A DNA stretch of 64,000 nt, taken from assembly GCA_029717555.1 (NCBI GenBank), contig JAMDHS010000075.1, forward strand, positions 1 through 64,000, given 5' to 3'. Below, piece after piece: positions 41,105 to 52,202 of the stretch. A program made the position numbers and the translations under genes. The first letter of the stretch is position 1. Each line of letters opens with the position of its first letter. This stretch comes from Peribolospora baueri. Its lineage: Eukaryota > Basidiomycota > Peribolosporomycetes > Peribolosporales > Peribolosporaceae. Under the pieces are notes generated by a model. That model saw only the letters and a program-made list of their open reading frames with translations. It did no database searches and was not told the DNA's origin.

Positions 41105-44100
41105 TCACCCAAGCAGTTGATTTAGCGCCTTTTGCACGTTGTAGTTGGTCTTCTCCAGCGCGTCGATAGCCTGTTGCCTGCTGAAACCCATCCCGCAGAG
41201 CTGTCGGACCGGTCCAGCGTCGTCCTCTAGCGCTGGTGATGGAGCGGGCGATTGCGCCTTCGTCTCTTGCGGTGCTTGAGGTGCAGGTGCTACGGTCGAG
41301 GCGGGGCCAGTACCAGACGCGGAGGAAGAAGTGCCGGCGGTAGGACCGAAAGCGTCGTCGAACGATAAGGCCAAACTATCGGCGTTCGAGCCTCCCGTCG
41401 CACCAGCCACACGTCCTTCACCCACGCCCGCATTCGCGCCGGTGCCGGAGCTGTGCGATGTATCATGAGACGGTCGGAAGGCATCATCGAAGCCGTCAAA
41501 CGCCCCAGGCAAAGACGCTTCCGTGCCTGCACCGCTAGTACTAGTGTCGGCAGCCGCGGGGGCGGCGGACGGAGTATCGAAGGAGGGCACAAAGTTGAAG
41601 TCGTCGTCATTGAACGTCGCATCGTCGAAGTCATTCACGCCGGTCGCGCCAGTATCGGAGACGGAAGAGGTATGGGCGCCTTCGGTAGGTGCAACATCTG
41701 CGGCGCCGAGATCTTCGAAGGCAGAGTCGAAGTCGTCTTGGGACGGCGAGGCCGAGTCTCCAGGAGCGGGAACAGTTGCCGATTTCGGTGGAACGTTTGC
41801 AATTTCGCCTGTAGTGGGAAGAGGAGAAGCAGTAGAAGTCGGGCCGACGGGCGCAAAGCCCGTTCCGAACGGACTCTCGTCCCTGTTCGCAAGCGACACA
41901 GTCGCCGGCGGGGGACTCTGCGCCGTGCTGGCGCTGCTGCTACTCGCACCGCGTGGAGGAGGTACGGGCGGAGGAGCCCTCCTTTGCGGACCAGAGGACG
42001 AAGAGACGGCCGTCCCGGAACGATCTTGCGCGCCTCCGTCGGTGAAATGGGAATCAACGGGAGTGTCGCTAGAGGCATCGTGGAAAGTGGCCGTCGTAGC
42101 GGTGGAGGGCGCCACGGCCGAATGGGGGGCCGCACCGACGTCTTCCAACGGGGGAAATTTGGTCTCGATCTCCGACAGACTCTTGTGAGGGGCCAAAACG
42201 GTTGCACCGGACGATGAGGACGGTCCTGCCTCTGCTTGATCACCACCTCCCAACGAGTCCCTGGTCCCAGTGATGTCCTCTGGGCCCTCATCCTCGTCAT
42301 CACTGCTGGTGTCTGAGTCCTCGTCACCTTCGCTCTCTTCTCGCTTAGGGGCAGTGGCAGGAACAGCAGTGGCCTCAGTCGTAGCCCTCTGCGGCTCATC
42401 CAACTCCTTGAACGCATCGTCAAAAGCGCCTCCCTTCAGGGTGTCCTGAGAAATGCCAGCGCCCTCCTCCTGCTTTCCCTGCGAAGCAACAGGGGTGAAA
42501 GACGAGTCAAAGTCGTCATCAAAACCGGTGTGGTCGAAGTCGCTTCCGGCAGCACCCCCATCACCAGTAGTCGTCTTTGGTCCAAACGCGTCGCCGAATC
42601 CGCCACCCCCGGCGCCCACAGATTCCTCTTGCGGAGATGCCGTCAGAATAGGCGCCGGCGCAGCCGAAGACGCACTCGTATGCGGCACGAAAGCGTCGTC
42701 AAAAGCGGACGAGCCGGTGGCAGCCGGTACGATAGAGGCGGCAGAAGAAGACATACCGAAGGGATCCGCGAAATTGGACTGCCCTTCACCTGTCCCCTTT
42801 TCAGCGTGGGCGGTCGCGGACGCTGCGCCAAGGCCGATGGCCGCTCCACCAGCAGCGCCGAGAGCTGCGGCAGCATCGAGAGAAGGGTTAGATGAGGCGG
42901 TGGGGGCGGGAGAGGTGGAGTCGGAGTGAGTAGCAGTGAGCCGCTCAAAGGGATTGGTGCTCTTGCGGCTGGTGTCGCTGAGGGCGGGGCTCAACGCCCT
43001 TTCAGGAGCGCCTACGCCGCTCGCGGCACCGCCTGCGGGAGACTCTTGCTCCACATCGCCTCCCGCTGCGACGGCTGCCTGTGCCTCCGAGATAGCCGCC
43101 TTGGCCTTATCCTTCTCCGTCTCAGCCGTACTGAGCTGCTTTTTGGTGATGGCGACAAGACCCCTCTGCTGCCTAGCATCCTTCTTGATCTTCTCCAGGT
43201 TTACCCTTAGCGCCTTGGTCTCGTCTTCCACGCTCACCATCTTCCGCTTCATGTCCCTGATATCCTCCTTGTCCTTCAGCAGCCCCTGCTCGATCTCACT
43301 CTTCTCCAACCTCAAAGCCGAAAGCTCGCTCTCCGCACGAATGAGCTCCTCGCGCAACTTCCCGATCTCGGCAGAGTTCTGAGCGGCACGCTCCTGCAGG
43401 TCCTTGGCTGTCTTGCTCTCCGTGTCATATGCAGCCCGAGACTGCGAGAGCCTTACTTCGAGCTCGTGACGTTGAGCGGACCTAGCGGCGACGGTGCTCT
43501 CCAACTCGGTCCGCCTGTTACGGAGATCCGAGAGGGCTTTTTCCGTAGAGGCGAGTTGGTTCCGCTTGTTGCCGATCTCGGCACCGTCGTCGCTCAACGG
43601 AGCCTTGCTGGTCGCCCCGGCCACGCCCGCCTTCGGTGGTTCCTCTTCGTCATCGCTGAGCAGATCTTTGGTCCCCGTCGCCGGCATCGCGGAGGGAGCT
43701 GGACTGAAGTCAGAGCCGAAAGGGCTGGGACCCAGAGCGCTCGGTGCCGCCCGTGCAGCCGCGGCAGGTGAAGAGGAGGGCTGGAAGGCCGTAGACGAGG
43801 CCGCCGGGGTTGGACCAAAAGAGGAAGCGGACGCTGGAACCGACGACGGAGGGAGGTCATCGTCCATCAACGAGAAGAGATCCTGTTGAGTCTCCGAAGC
43901 TATCGAACGCAAAATTGGCAAGACGTAATCCAGTCAGTCTGTCGCCGAAACTGCCTTTGTTCCACATTGTCCATCCTGGAGCTTTGTTGACTCACGTTTG
44001 GGCGCATCAGGTTGGGCTCCCCTGAGGCTAGGCGGGACGAGACCCGCCGGGAGCGTGGCAGGGAGCTCCTTCCCAGAGAGCTTGTCATTAATGAGATGCA

Positions 44101-45705
44101 TCGCCACAGCAAATTCGTCTCGGGTGAGCTGGCCAGCTTGCCTGATGTCGGCTAAGTCCCTATAATGTGGAGGGTGATGTGCGGAAAGATGATCTGTCAG
44201 CGCCTCCCTCCTCTTAACTCTGGCATTGAAGTAACGTCCAGGCCAAAATAGGCCAATGGACTCTTTGACTCACCAAATCTGCGCCAATACCGCCTCCGGC
44301 AGTTTGCTCTGCAAGAGGAATGGCACGACGATCTGGCCTTCGAGAATGCCCCTCTTATCCTTATCAAGCATGTCGAAGAAACCGTCCGCCTTGGCCTTCT
44401 CCGCTGGGGCGATGTCCCACGTCTTGCCTCCCGTCGCCATTGCCGCCGCGGCTACTGGCCCGAGGGCAGAAGGAGAAAGAGGCGTTCCTGTTTGGCCCGG
44501 GACCCCTACACCAGTGAGGTTAGCCTGCAATGGCGAAGCGGGAGGGCGCATGCCGCCGGACGCGGAGCCACCAGTAAATTGGGTAGGGATTGGAGAGTGA
44601 GGACCAGATGAACTGCCAGAACGGCCGGCGGCAGCTTCGTAAAGGCCCGGAGGAAGGGTGGCAGGTATGGTAGAGTTCGTGCCCGACATTGTGCCTTGAA
44701 TGAAGTACATAGCTGAACGCGGGCAGAAAAGCGTTGCAATTCAGAGGAAACCATACAAGCGAGAGAACAGGCCGTGACGTGCTCAATGGGCAGACGCGCA
44801 GGAAGGCCAAGCTCACCGATGATGAAGTCAGTAAGGTCGAGAGCACCGCGCGTTTTGGTGTCGGCCAAGTTCCAGATGGCGCCGAGCTTCTCAAAGGGAA
44901 GCTTGGATTTGACGAAGATGTCCTTAGCCTTGTCACCTAAGAACGTCGGCCGCGAGAAGCCACGTCAGATCGCCTCCCAGCCTGCCAGCCGAACATGAAC
45001 ATATAAAGCACTTACCGTCCAGCAAACCGTTATGAGGCCCGCTGGTGGCAAAGATACGCGTGTACCTCGCTCTATCCTCGGGAGAGATGGAGATGGGGAC
45101 AGTGGCCCCAGGACGCGTATTGATGGAAGGCGCACCACCGCTGGGGAGGCCAGGTATCGTCACGCCCTCGAACGTGGGCAGAGGGCCGGCTGAAGGCGAA
45201 TAACAGTGTTGGTGACAGAGACGATAAGTGGCAAGGAAGTGAGAATGAGCATGCGCTATGTTATCAGACAGTACGTTGCCTACGCCATTAGATTGCGACT
45301 TACGTCGGCCTATCGTGTCCATGCCGATTGCCTCTCCTTTCTGGGCATGACCAATAAGCCTCAGAGCAACGCTAAAGCTCTGCTGGGTTAAAAATCCGTT
45401 GTTCTCTACGTCGGCGATGGCCCATATCTCGCCGAGGGTGTGCGGGGGCAGGCCTGAGCCGGCGAAGAACTTGACGGCGGCATCACCGGTGAGCACGCCG
45501 ACGTTGTCCTTGTCAGCAAGCTTGAAAAGGTAAGAGTATGCCGTGCGCTCAGTGGGAGTGAGCACAAGGGAAGAAGCTGCAAAAGAAAGCAGGCATGGCG
45601 GGGAGAGCGGGGGAGGCATCAGCATCACGCTGGCTGGTCGGCGGGATCGTCTCGTCGGTGCGACCGCGTCAACTTCTACTCACTCGTACTCGCACCGCCT
45701 GCCAT
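41105..45705 (-). CDS. EDE1: Ede1/Eps15-like endocytic scaffold
   Basis: Early endocytic scaffold. Start MAGGAST (ATG at 45705; exon 1 is 22 nt, 45684-45705, joining 45576 in phase). Three EH domains follow: [20 protein letters not shown] with [40 protein letters not shown] with [29 protein letters not shown] with [12 protein letters not shown] domains bind NPF motifs on adaptors. After them comes [14 protein letters not shown], then a coiled coil of about 190 residues (from [19 protein letters not shown] to [11 protein letters not shown]), then a disordered Ser/Ala/Thr-rich half with its own NPF and DPF sites and repeated FDDAF motifs. A C-terminal UBA domain ([20 protein letters not shown]) ends at NQLLG. 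This order EH-EH-EH-coil-UBA is that of yeast Ede1. It is divergent from PEX14. Confidence 0.92.
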
Positions 45706-46128
45706 GACTGGGTCTTCAGTTCTGGGAAAAATCAACCTCGGTCAATCTCACACAGTGCTCCCGTCGTCGCCGCCGTCGTTTACCGTCGTCGTGGAAGAAG
45801 GAGAGGGAAGGAAGGTCAAGGCGAGGCTGGGATGGAGAACACCTTGATGTCTCCACGTACCTCGCCGCCAACCCGGCCGTCCGGCATCCATGGAAACGAT
45901 CGCCGCCCATCGCCGTCCATCAGCGCAACCCTAACCAAGCCCGATCGCGAGCCGGCGCTGCGGCGAGAGCGCTCTCTATTGCTATCACGAGCCAAGTCGT
46001 GCCCACTAACGGACGACGAGGAGTGCTGGCTCGGGCAGACCCTCATCTTCTTGGTATCGCCTGCTGCTCGCTTGCTTGAGCTGCCCAGCGCAGTGCAGGG
46101 CGACCCTTATTTTGTAGCACCAGCCGCC

Positions 46129-48296
46129 ATGTCCGACGCCCAGCAATCACCATCATCAAGCTCGCCGCTCTTCTTCGGGGCCCCGCGACCAGAGGACTTC
46201 CTACCTACGCCTGGCGGCTTTCATCACGCCTCCTCGCACTCCCTTCAAGAGCAAGAGAAGCGCCAACAGCTCCTGGAACATGCAGTTCGCTTTCTGTCCA
46301 ACACCCCTTCTACCTCTTCGCCTTTTCGAGCTCCAACAGCGAACCCGAGTTCGCCTTCCCCGACAGCGACTATATGGACCGACGACGAGCGCAAACGCGA
46401 GTTTCTCAGGCGCAAGGGTCTTACGGAGTCAGATATAGACGAGGCTTTTAGGAGGAGCGCCAGTGGGACTTCCCTTAGGAGATCCGCTGCCGAGAGCTCT
46501 TCCAGTGCTGCCAGAGAGGACGAGGTTTGGCCGACATGGGAAGGGGTAGCAGGTGCGGTGGAGGTTCAGCCGTCACCGGTGAGACCTTCGTATCGCTTTT
46601 TCCTACTTGAACCGACGAGAGCGCGAATGACACGGCTGGCGCCAGGCTGACCTCGTCAACTCGAAATTACTTTTGCCTTCAGGCCCCGGCCTCCGCACCC
46701 CCTGTCCCATATCGCACCTATTCTCGCTCCCCTCTTGCTCTCTACGCTCCTCCTCCGCCGCCGCCGCCGCCGCCGCCTTCGCGCTATCAGACGTTGCTGA
46801 GCTTCTTCAGGCGCCTCTGCTTCACTCTTGTCCTTCTAGGTGGATTCAGTATGATGGGCACTCTCGGGTGGAAGGTGAGCTACCTCTTTCGATTGCGCAT
46901 GCTTTCGCGCACTCAGCGGGGCAGCAATATAAGCGATCTCTTGCATAAGGTCCTGAATTCTTGAATCTCGGTTTTCTGCATCTTTCCTTCCCACCTTCGC
47001 CCGTCGTCGATTCCAATTCTCAAGGCCCTCTTCCTCCCTTTCCTGGACAAGTCCCTCCTTGCCCGGCTCTCCCTGCTCACCCACCATTCCTCTCTCTACA
47101 ACCGCATCCTCAGCACGATCCGCGACCTTCGCTACAGTGGTCTGTCTTCCCTTTCCCCTGAGGCGACAGCGGCGGCAGCCGCGGCCGCGGCAGCCAAAAA
47201 ATCCGAAGAAGAGGAACGGGCTTTGCGGAAACCTCACGACGGTGCCCGTCCGCGTCTCGGCTGCCTTGCCAAACCAGGCGGACTGAGCGGTACTCAAAAC
47301 GCCTTTGGCGGTTCGACGAAGCCAATGAAGCGCGTCCGCTGGCGGTTAGGCGACGAAGAGGAGGAAGATGAGTGGGTCACGGACGAGGAGGCTTCGGAGC
47401 CTGGGACACCTAGAGGAAATCTGGGGATGACGCCTCTGGACGTGGCCAAGGAGGTTGAGAAAGCTTACGAGAGGGTGGAGACGGAGGCGGGGAGTGTCGA
47501 GCAGGAGGAGCGGGGGCAAGAGCGCGACGAGAGTAAGACGGCTGAAGTGAAAGCGAAAGCAGGTGCGTCTGAGGGTGAGGAGGAGAGGGAAGTGGATGCA
47601 CGAGATGCGGATGGGAAAGACGGAGGGCAGGCTTCCGAGACAGACGTAATCGATCCCGGAACGACGGAGAGGGCGCCGATCGACATCCTCCATAGCTGGC
47701 GCGCCTCGCTTTCCGGCCTCGTTGCCGCACTGCGTCAAGGCAGCCCCGAAGGCCATGCTTCTCGACAACAAGAAGATGAGGGAGAGGAGAGGAGGAGAAG
47801 GGAAGGTCTAGATGAATTCGGCTTCCCTCTCGCCGCCTCCTCTTCCTCCCCCTCATTGGAACCGAAGACGAAGCTTTTCGACTCTCTTGTCAACCTCGAA
47901 AGCTACATCTCATCCCAACACTTCCTCGCCTCCGACACCCTCGCCTCCTCCCTCCGCGACGCTGCGGGCGCCGGCGGTGTCAGCGCATTCCACAATCCCT
48001 GGGCCGCTCCTTCCGCTCCTTCCGCTGGCAAGGCTTCAGGCGATGGCGAGGGGGAGATCGTTTCGACAGCCAAGATCAGAGCAGAGATCAGGGCCCTGAA
48101 GGGGCTCTTGCTCAATCGGAGGAATTTCCCCGCCTTCGGGAGGGGCATCACCAGCGATTCAGGTGGCGCTGCCGGCGCGGCCGGCGCGGAGGCGAATGGA
48201 AGGGGGACGCTGAGGCCTGGAGCGGAGATTGCGAGACAAAGAATGCCGGGCATGAGGGGTGGACAGCCCGGCGGCGGAGAGGCAGCCGGGCGGTAG
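46129..48296 (+). CDS. PEX14: Peroxin Pex14
   Basis: Peroxisomal membrane docking protein for the Pex5 import receptor. Three exons with closed phases (46129-46578, 46683-46874, 47025-48296); 637 aa, longer than most Pex14. The N-terminal conserved domain reads QQLLEHAVRFLSNTP, then RKREFLRRKGLTESDIDEAF, which binds WxxxF/Y motifs of Pex5. A proline run precedes one hydrophobic segment (RLCFTLVLLGGFSMMGTLGW) that should cross the peroxisomal membrane. After it come FLPFLDKSLLARLSLL and a basic/acidic region, and the C-terminus contains a conserved-looking EIRALKGLLLNRRNFP. The acidic Glu/Asp-rich middle (residues about 330-450) is an expansion. The start is the first ATG giving the domain. 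Upstream sequence to 45706 is shared with EDE1. Confidence 0.88.
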
Positions 48297-48534
48297 AGCG
48301 GGTGCGTGTGGAGAGGCACAGCTGTAGGTAACTTTTGCATGGCGTTGAAAGTTCTTGCTGGCTGACTGACCTGCCTGGGTGGATGAATGACTCCGTCGTT
48401 TGTCACCAAGGCCGAAATCCGGCGGGAAAATAGAACGAGACTACCAGTCGGAGTGGAAAGATAGAGGACCCTGCTTCTGACATGGAAACATTGTTGAAGA
48501 CCCTTTTCTTCTCGCTGCTTTATCTTCCCTCTCC
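48297..48534. other. Intergenic, start of repeat cluster
   Basis: The end of this stretch (from about 48490) already contains GTTGAAGACCC units that continue into the inverted-repeat structure. No gene. Confidence 0.4.
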
Positions 48535-48596
48535 GTTGAAGACCCGTTGCTTTCTTGTTGAAGGCCCTTTTTTCCTTGTTTTTCATCTCGCTAATC
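48535..48596 (+). repeat. Left inverted repeat around the GH79 fragment
   Basis: About 62 bp, starting GTTGAAGACCCGTTGCTTTC and ending CATCTCGCTAATC. It matches, in reverse complement, 49131-49190 with about nine differences. The motif GTTGAAG-A/G-CC repeats within it and just outside. Confidence 0.75.
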
Positions 48597-48994
48597 TTCC
48601 TCCACTGATTCGAGGAGGTGGGCGGAGAGGGCGTAGAAGTCGGGGCCGCGGGTGGTGTCATTGGTGGCCTCTGGGAAGGGCGTGACGGCTGTGGACGGGG
48701 GGAAGAGGCCCACCTCCGGGCCATCCGTCGTGGGCAGGTTGGGATCGATGAGCGTGCGGTCGTCCGAGTCGGCGCCGACGCGGATGTGAGGCGGCTTGCC
48801 GGTGAGCTGGGCGAGGTTGGTGAGGGCTTGGGTGGTGAAGTTGTTCCTGCCGGACGCCGAGTTGCCGACCCAGTCGGGCCAGCGGTCGTTCTCGATGGAG
48901 AAGGAGACGAGGTCGGGGCGGAGCTGTTCGGCCCAAACGGGGCCGTCGACGGGGACGGCGACGACGACGCTCTCGGTGACGTTGGTGGTGGTGC
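48591..48994 (-). pseudogene. Fragment of a GH79-type beta-glucuronidase
   Basis: The minus-strand frame encodes SVVVAVPVDGPVWAEQLRPD, then LVSFSIENDRWPDWVGN, the KPPHIRVGADSDDRT segment and FYALSAHLLESVEED before a stop. This is the N-terminal quarter (about 130 residues) of GH79 glycosidases (fungal beta-glucuronidase type), which usually run to about 450-550 residues. The catalytic acid/base and nucleophile region is absent. Upstream of 48994 the sequence switches to repeat DNA, and the stop codon lies inside the left inverted repeat. No signal peptide can be joined. The fragment is therefore a captured or residual piece, not a working enzyme. Sequence drift inside is low, with the frame open throughout. 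Confidence 0.7.
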
Positions 48995-49130
48995 GGGGAG
49001 GGAAGATGAAGCAGCAAGAAAAAACAAGGAAGTAGGGAGGGAGGAGAAAACGGCGGGGAGAAACGATTTTCCACAAATGTCGTGCCACGAGGCAAAATGG
49101 AAAGGCATGGACGGAGAATGAGTGAAGGTA

Positions 49131-49190
49131 GATTAACGAGATGAAAAACAAGGAGAAAGTGTCTTCAACAAGAAAGAAAAGGTCTTCAAC
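49131..49190 (-). repeat. Right inverted repeat around the GH79 fragment
   Basis: GATTAACGAGATGAAAAACA onward is the reverse complement of 48535-48596. Beyond it (49190-49345) lie further units related to the inner flank at 48990-49085: a GCCGTTTTTTCCTCCCTCCC block and a TTGTTTTTTCTTGCTG block. Confidence 0.75.
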
Positions 49191-49606
49191 GACATTGCTG
49201 AAAACCGTTTCTTCCTGCCGTTTTTTCCTCCCTCCCTGTTGAATGCCCGTTTCTTTCTTGTTTTTTCTTGCTGTTTTATCTTCCCTCCCTGTCGAAGACG
49301 GTCTCTTTCTTGTTGAAGTCCCGTTTCTTCTCGCTTCTTTAACAGCTCGCTCCGATTGCTCAGGTCCTTCGTGCATCACGGAGCCTCTTCGCAGCCCGAA
49401 AAGCGTGCCACCAGATCCCACAGGAAATGCACCTCTTGCGGCGAGGCTGTAGCGTTTCCGCACGCGAAGTGGAATATGTATAGAGTAAGCATCACCATTG
49501 CCATTGCAGTGTGCACGTGTATACTCGTCCGAGAGAATCTTCATCGACAAAGATGAAGAGAGAAGGGCCACGAGAATCAAATCTCAAACCCATTCCCGGG
49601 GCCCGT
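49191..49606. other. Repeat-rich intergenic region
   Basis: The first 150 bp are direct and inverted copies of the GTTGAAG/TTTCTTGTT repeat family. The rest is presumably the 3' side of the phosphatase gene. Open frames here have no domain. Confidence 0.4.
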
Positions 49607-51393
49607 TTATCTATTTCCACCACACCTCAATCCACGGATGGGAATACCGGCCATCCGCAAAGCCCGTCGTCCCTCCAGCGCCCAATCCCTCCCGTGCGCC
49701 TCCTCCCTCCCGAACTTGGCCTCCTCATCCGGCCCGAGCTGGATAGCTCGCAGCTCTTCTGCTCTTGTCTCCTCCATCTCCCTACCGCCGAACCCTTCGA
49801 GCCCGCCCGCGCGCATCCACGCCGCGACGTTGCTCTGCGAGCGGAGGGAATCGAGCACGCCGATCACCTGGAGGAGCACGTCATCCCCGTGGTCGGCGTC
49901 CCTGTCCATGTCGTCCGGTTCGGTTGCACTACCAAGGTGGGTAGAAGCAGGAGGTGAAGACGCACGCCACCTCTCCGCCCAATACTTCTCGCTCTCCCGC
50001 GCCTTCTTCGCATCATACTCCGGCACGCAGATATGGTTGAAAGGCTGCAAATGAGCCTTATCGGGAGAATCGTCCAACAGGATGGTGTTAAAGAGCGAGA
50101 ACTGCGCTGATTCCGGGTTTGAGGCGGGATCGGGCTTGACAGGGTGGTGTTCTCGGTCAGGTCGGGAGAACGAGGAAGAAACGCGGGCGTCGGCGAAGAT
50201 AGAGGAAAGGTTTTCAGTGTTGAGCGCATTCCAGATTATTTGAAGGTCTTTGACGGATTGCGTTTTGCGGTCTGTATCGTTGCGCAGGACGACACAAGTC
50301 TCCAATGAGCATGAGAAGAGAGAAGAGAGTGGGAAAAGGTCCGAGTCGACCGACCAACGACGACCGACTCACAAAACAACTCCTTCCTCACCAACGTATC
50401 CCGACTCCAAACGGCAACCAACCTCTCACGTTGTTCCGCGCTCATGATGGCGCGCAGCATGAGCTCGACGTTGTGCGGCTGTGCGCTGCTCCACACGATC
50501 ACGTGAAAGCGCTGTCTGTCGGCCCCCGAACCGCGCAAAGTAAGATTCAATCCTTTGTCCGTTGACGAGGGTAGTACGTCAAGATCCGATGTATTCATCT
50601 CCTTCTCCTCCGAACTCGGACCCTCGGCCTCGCTATCCACCTCCGCCTGCGTTCGACCGTTCACTGAAAAGAGGTATTGAAGAAACTCTTCCAGGTACGG
50701 GCGCTTCTGTGGACGCATGCTCCGTGAACGGCCCGATGACTTTGGGCGGTGGAGCAAAGTACCGTTGAGGTCTAAGACAACGAGTTTAGGTCGGGCGTCG
50801 ACTTGGCACGGGGAGAGACAGGCGGAGGACGTGAGGGAGAGGTACTCGTGAGAGGGCATGTTGCGGACGAATGCGGGCGCTGAAGTCGGCGAGTACCGGT
50901 TTCCCCACGTCGGTTGGACGTCGTCGAAAGTGAGCGAGGGCGACGAGCGACGCTGAGATTGTCTCTCATCCCTGCTTATATAATCGGAGCGACCGTCTGC
51001 GTGCTTTGGTCTGTCGTCTTCGTAGTCCGGGTAGTCGCGGTGGCCATCTGAGTGCAGCGATCTCCAGGAGTACCGACCATTTGCATGGCTTGTTCGATCA
51101 TTCCACGAGCCGGCATTACCTGCGCGTCGCTCCCAGTAGCCCGGGGAATTCGACTGTCTGTCCCTATGGCCTGGCGAGCGCCAGGAGGAATGATCGTCGG
51201 CGTAGCCTGATAGATCCCGCCACCCTCTCATCTGCGAGAGCGAAGTGCAGGTCGCAGGAAGAGGTGGCAATAGCAATGGCGGTGGTGGGAGGTTGTGGAC
51301 TTTCGCGGGCTGCGATTGCGAGAAGGGTTCTTGTCTTCGGCGTACCCGATGGCTGCAGGGCGGAATGGGAGGACGGGAGCTGAGGCAAGGCAT
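49607..51393 (-). CDS. FCP1/NIF-type HAD phosphatase
   Basis: NLI-interacting-factor-like phosphatase of the HAD superfamily. The catalytic block is KLVVLDLNGTLLHR: nucleophile Asp present, second position Asn instead of the usual Asp or Glu, as in a group of fungal relatives. RPYLEEFLQYLF and FHVIVWSSAQPHNVELML (motif II Ser) follow. The next exon joins in phase as FYRKTQSVKDLQIIWNAL (motif III-like Lys), then TILLDDSPDKAHLQPFNHIC (motif IV acidic pair). The N-terminal 130 residues are disordered and rich in Ser, Arg, Asp and Tyr (WRSPGHRDRQSNSPGYW), reminiscent of RNA-linked low-complexity segments. The start is uncertain: ATG 51393 (MPCLSSRP) or a later MRGWRD near 51235. The substrate is unknown; CTD-like phosphatase activity is possible but unproven. 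Confidence 0.8.
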
Positions 51394-52202
51394 CGTGTTG
51401 AGGAGCACGGCAAGCCATATAGCCGGAGCTGCATTTCATTTACTTTGCATTTCTACTCACAACGAAAGGGTGCAAACGTGGATGACGCCACCACGTAGGC
51501 GCATCGAGCAGCGGCGAAGGATGAGGGAGAGATAGAAAGTCACCGCCATCCGACCGCCAAGGACGGACGATTTAGATCGGGATGTCCCGGTCGGTCGCCC
51601 GTTCTCGTCCGCTCATCGCCGCTCGGTTTTGATAGCCTCGACGCGGTCACCGCTTTGATCGACACGGTGCCTGACCTGACGGACGACCATCGACGACGGT
51701 CGACTGCCTGTTCCTTCTGCTCCATTCGACCCACGAGCATTCGGTCGTCCTGCTTTCCATCGACGGTGCTAATCCAGGCGGACGCGTACAGGAAAGCCGT
51801 GTCACCCAGTACGCCCGATGGACGAGCCGGAGGGGTCAAGCTGATGACCGGCCTATAGGTGGCTTCTTGACACTCGTTCTCATCTGTCTTCGTAATTTTT
51901 TTATTCCTTTCCTTTGGAAGTTTGACCGCTAGACTCACTTTCAGGCACGCATCTGGCCATGCTTGGACCTCGGAAGGGGCGACCGCGACAGGCACCCGTT
52001 AACCCGACGGACGCTCACCTCCCGGCCTCTACTTTTCTCGTCCCCTGACCAGCTCCGCCCTTTCCTTCCCTTTTCCATCCCCGACAACTTACATTTTCAT
52101 TTGCTTTTCTCCGCCCAGTTTGCACCTTCCTCGTCTTTGCTTGCTTTGCCGACGCGGCAGGAAGCCGCGTCTTGCTTCTTCCTCCTCTTCCTCGAATACG
52201 AG
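51394..52202. other. Divergent intergenic region
   Basis: About 800 bp between two divergent ATGs. No gene recognised. Frames present are shadows without domain. Confidence 0.35.

Noticed and set aside
47903-49108. 401-codon minus frame spanning the PEX14 end and repeat cluster
   Set aside because: Ser/Pro/Arg-rich shadow in a different frame from the GH79 fragment; crosses unrelated features.
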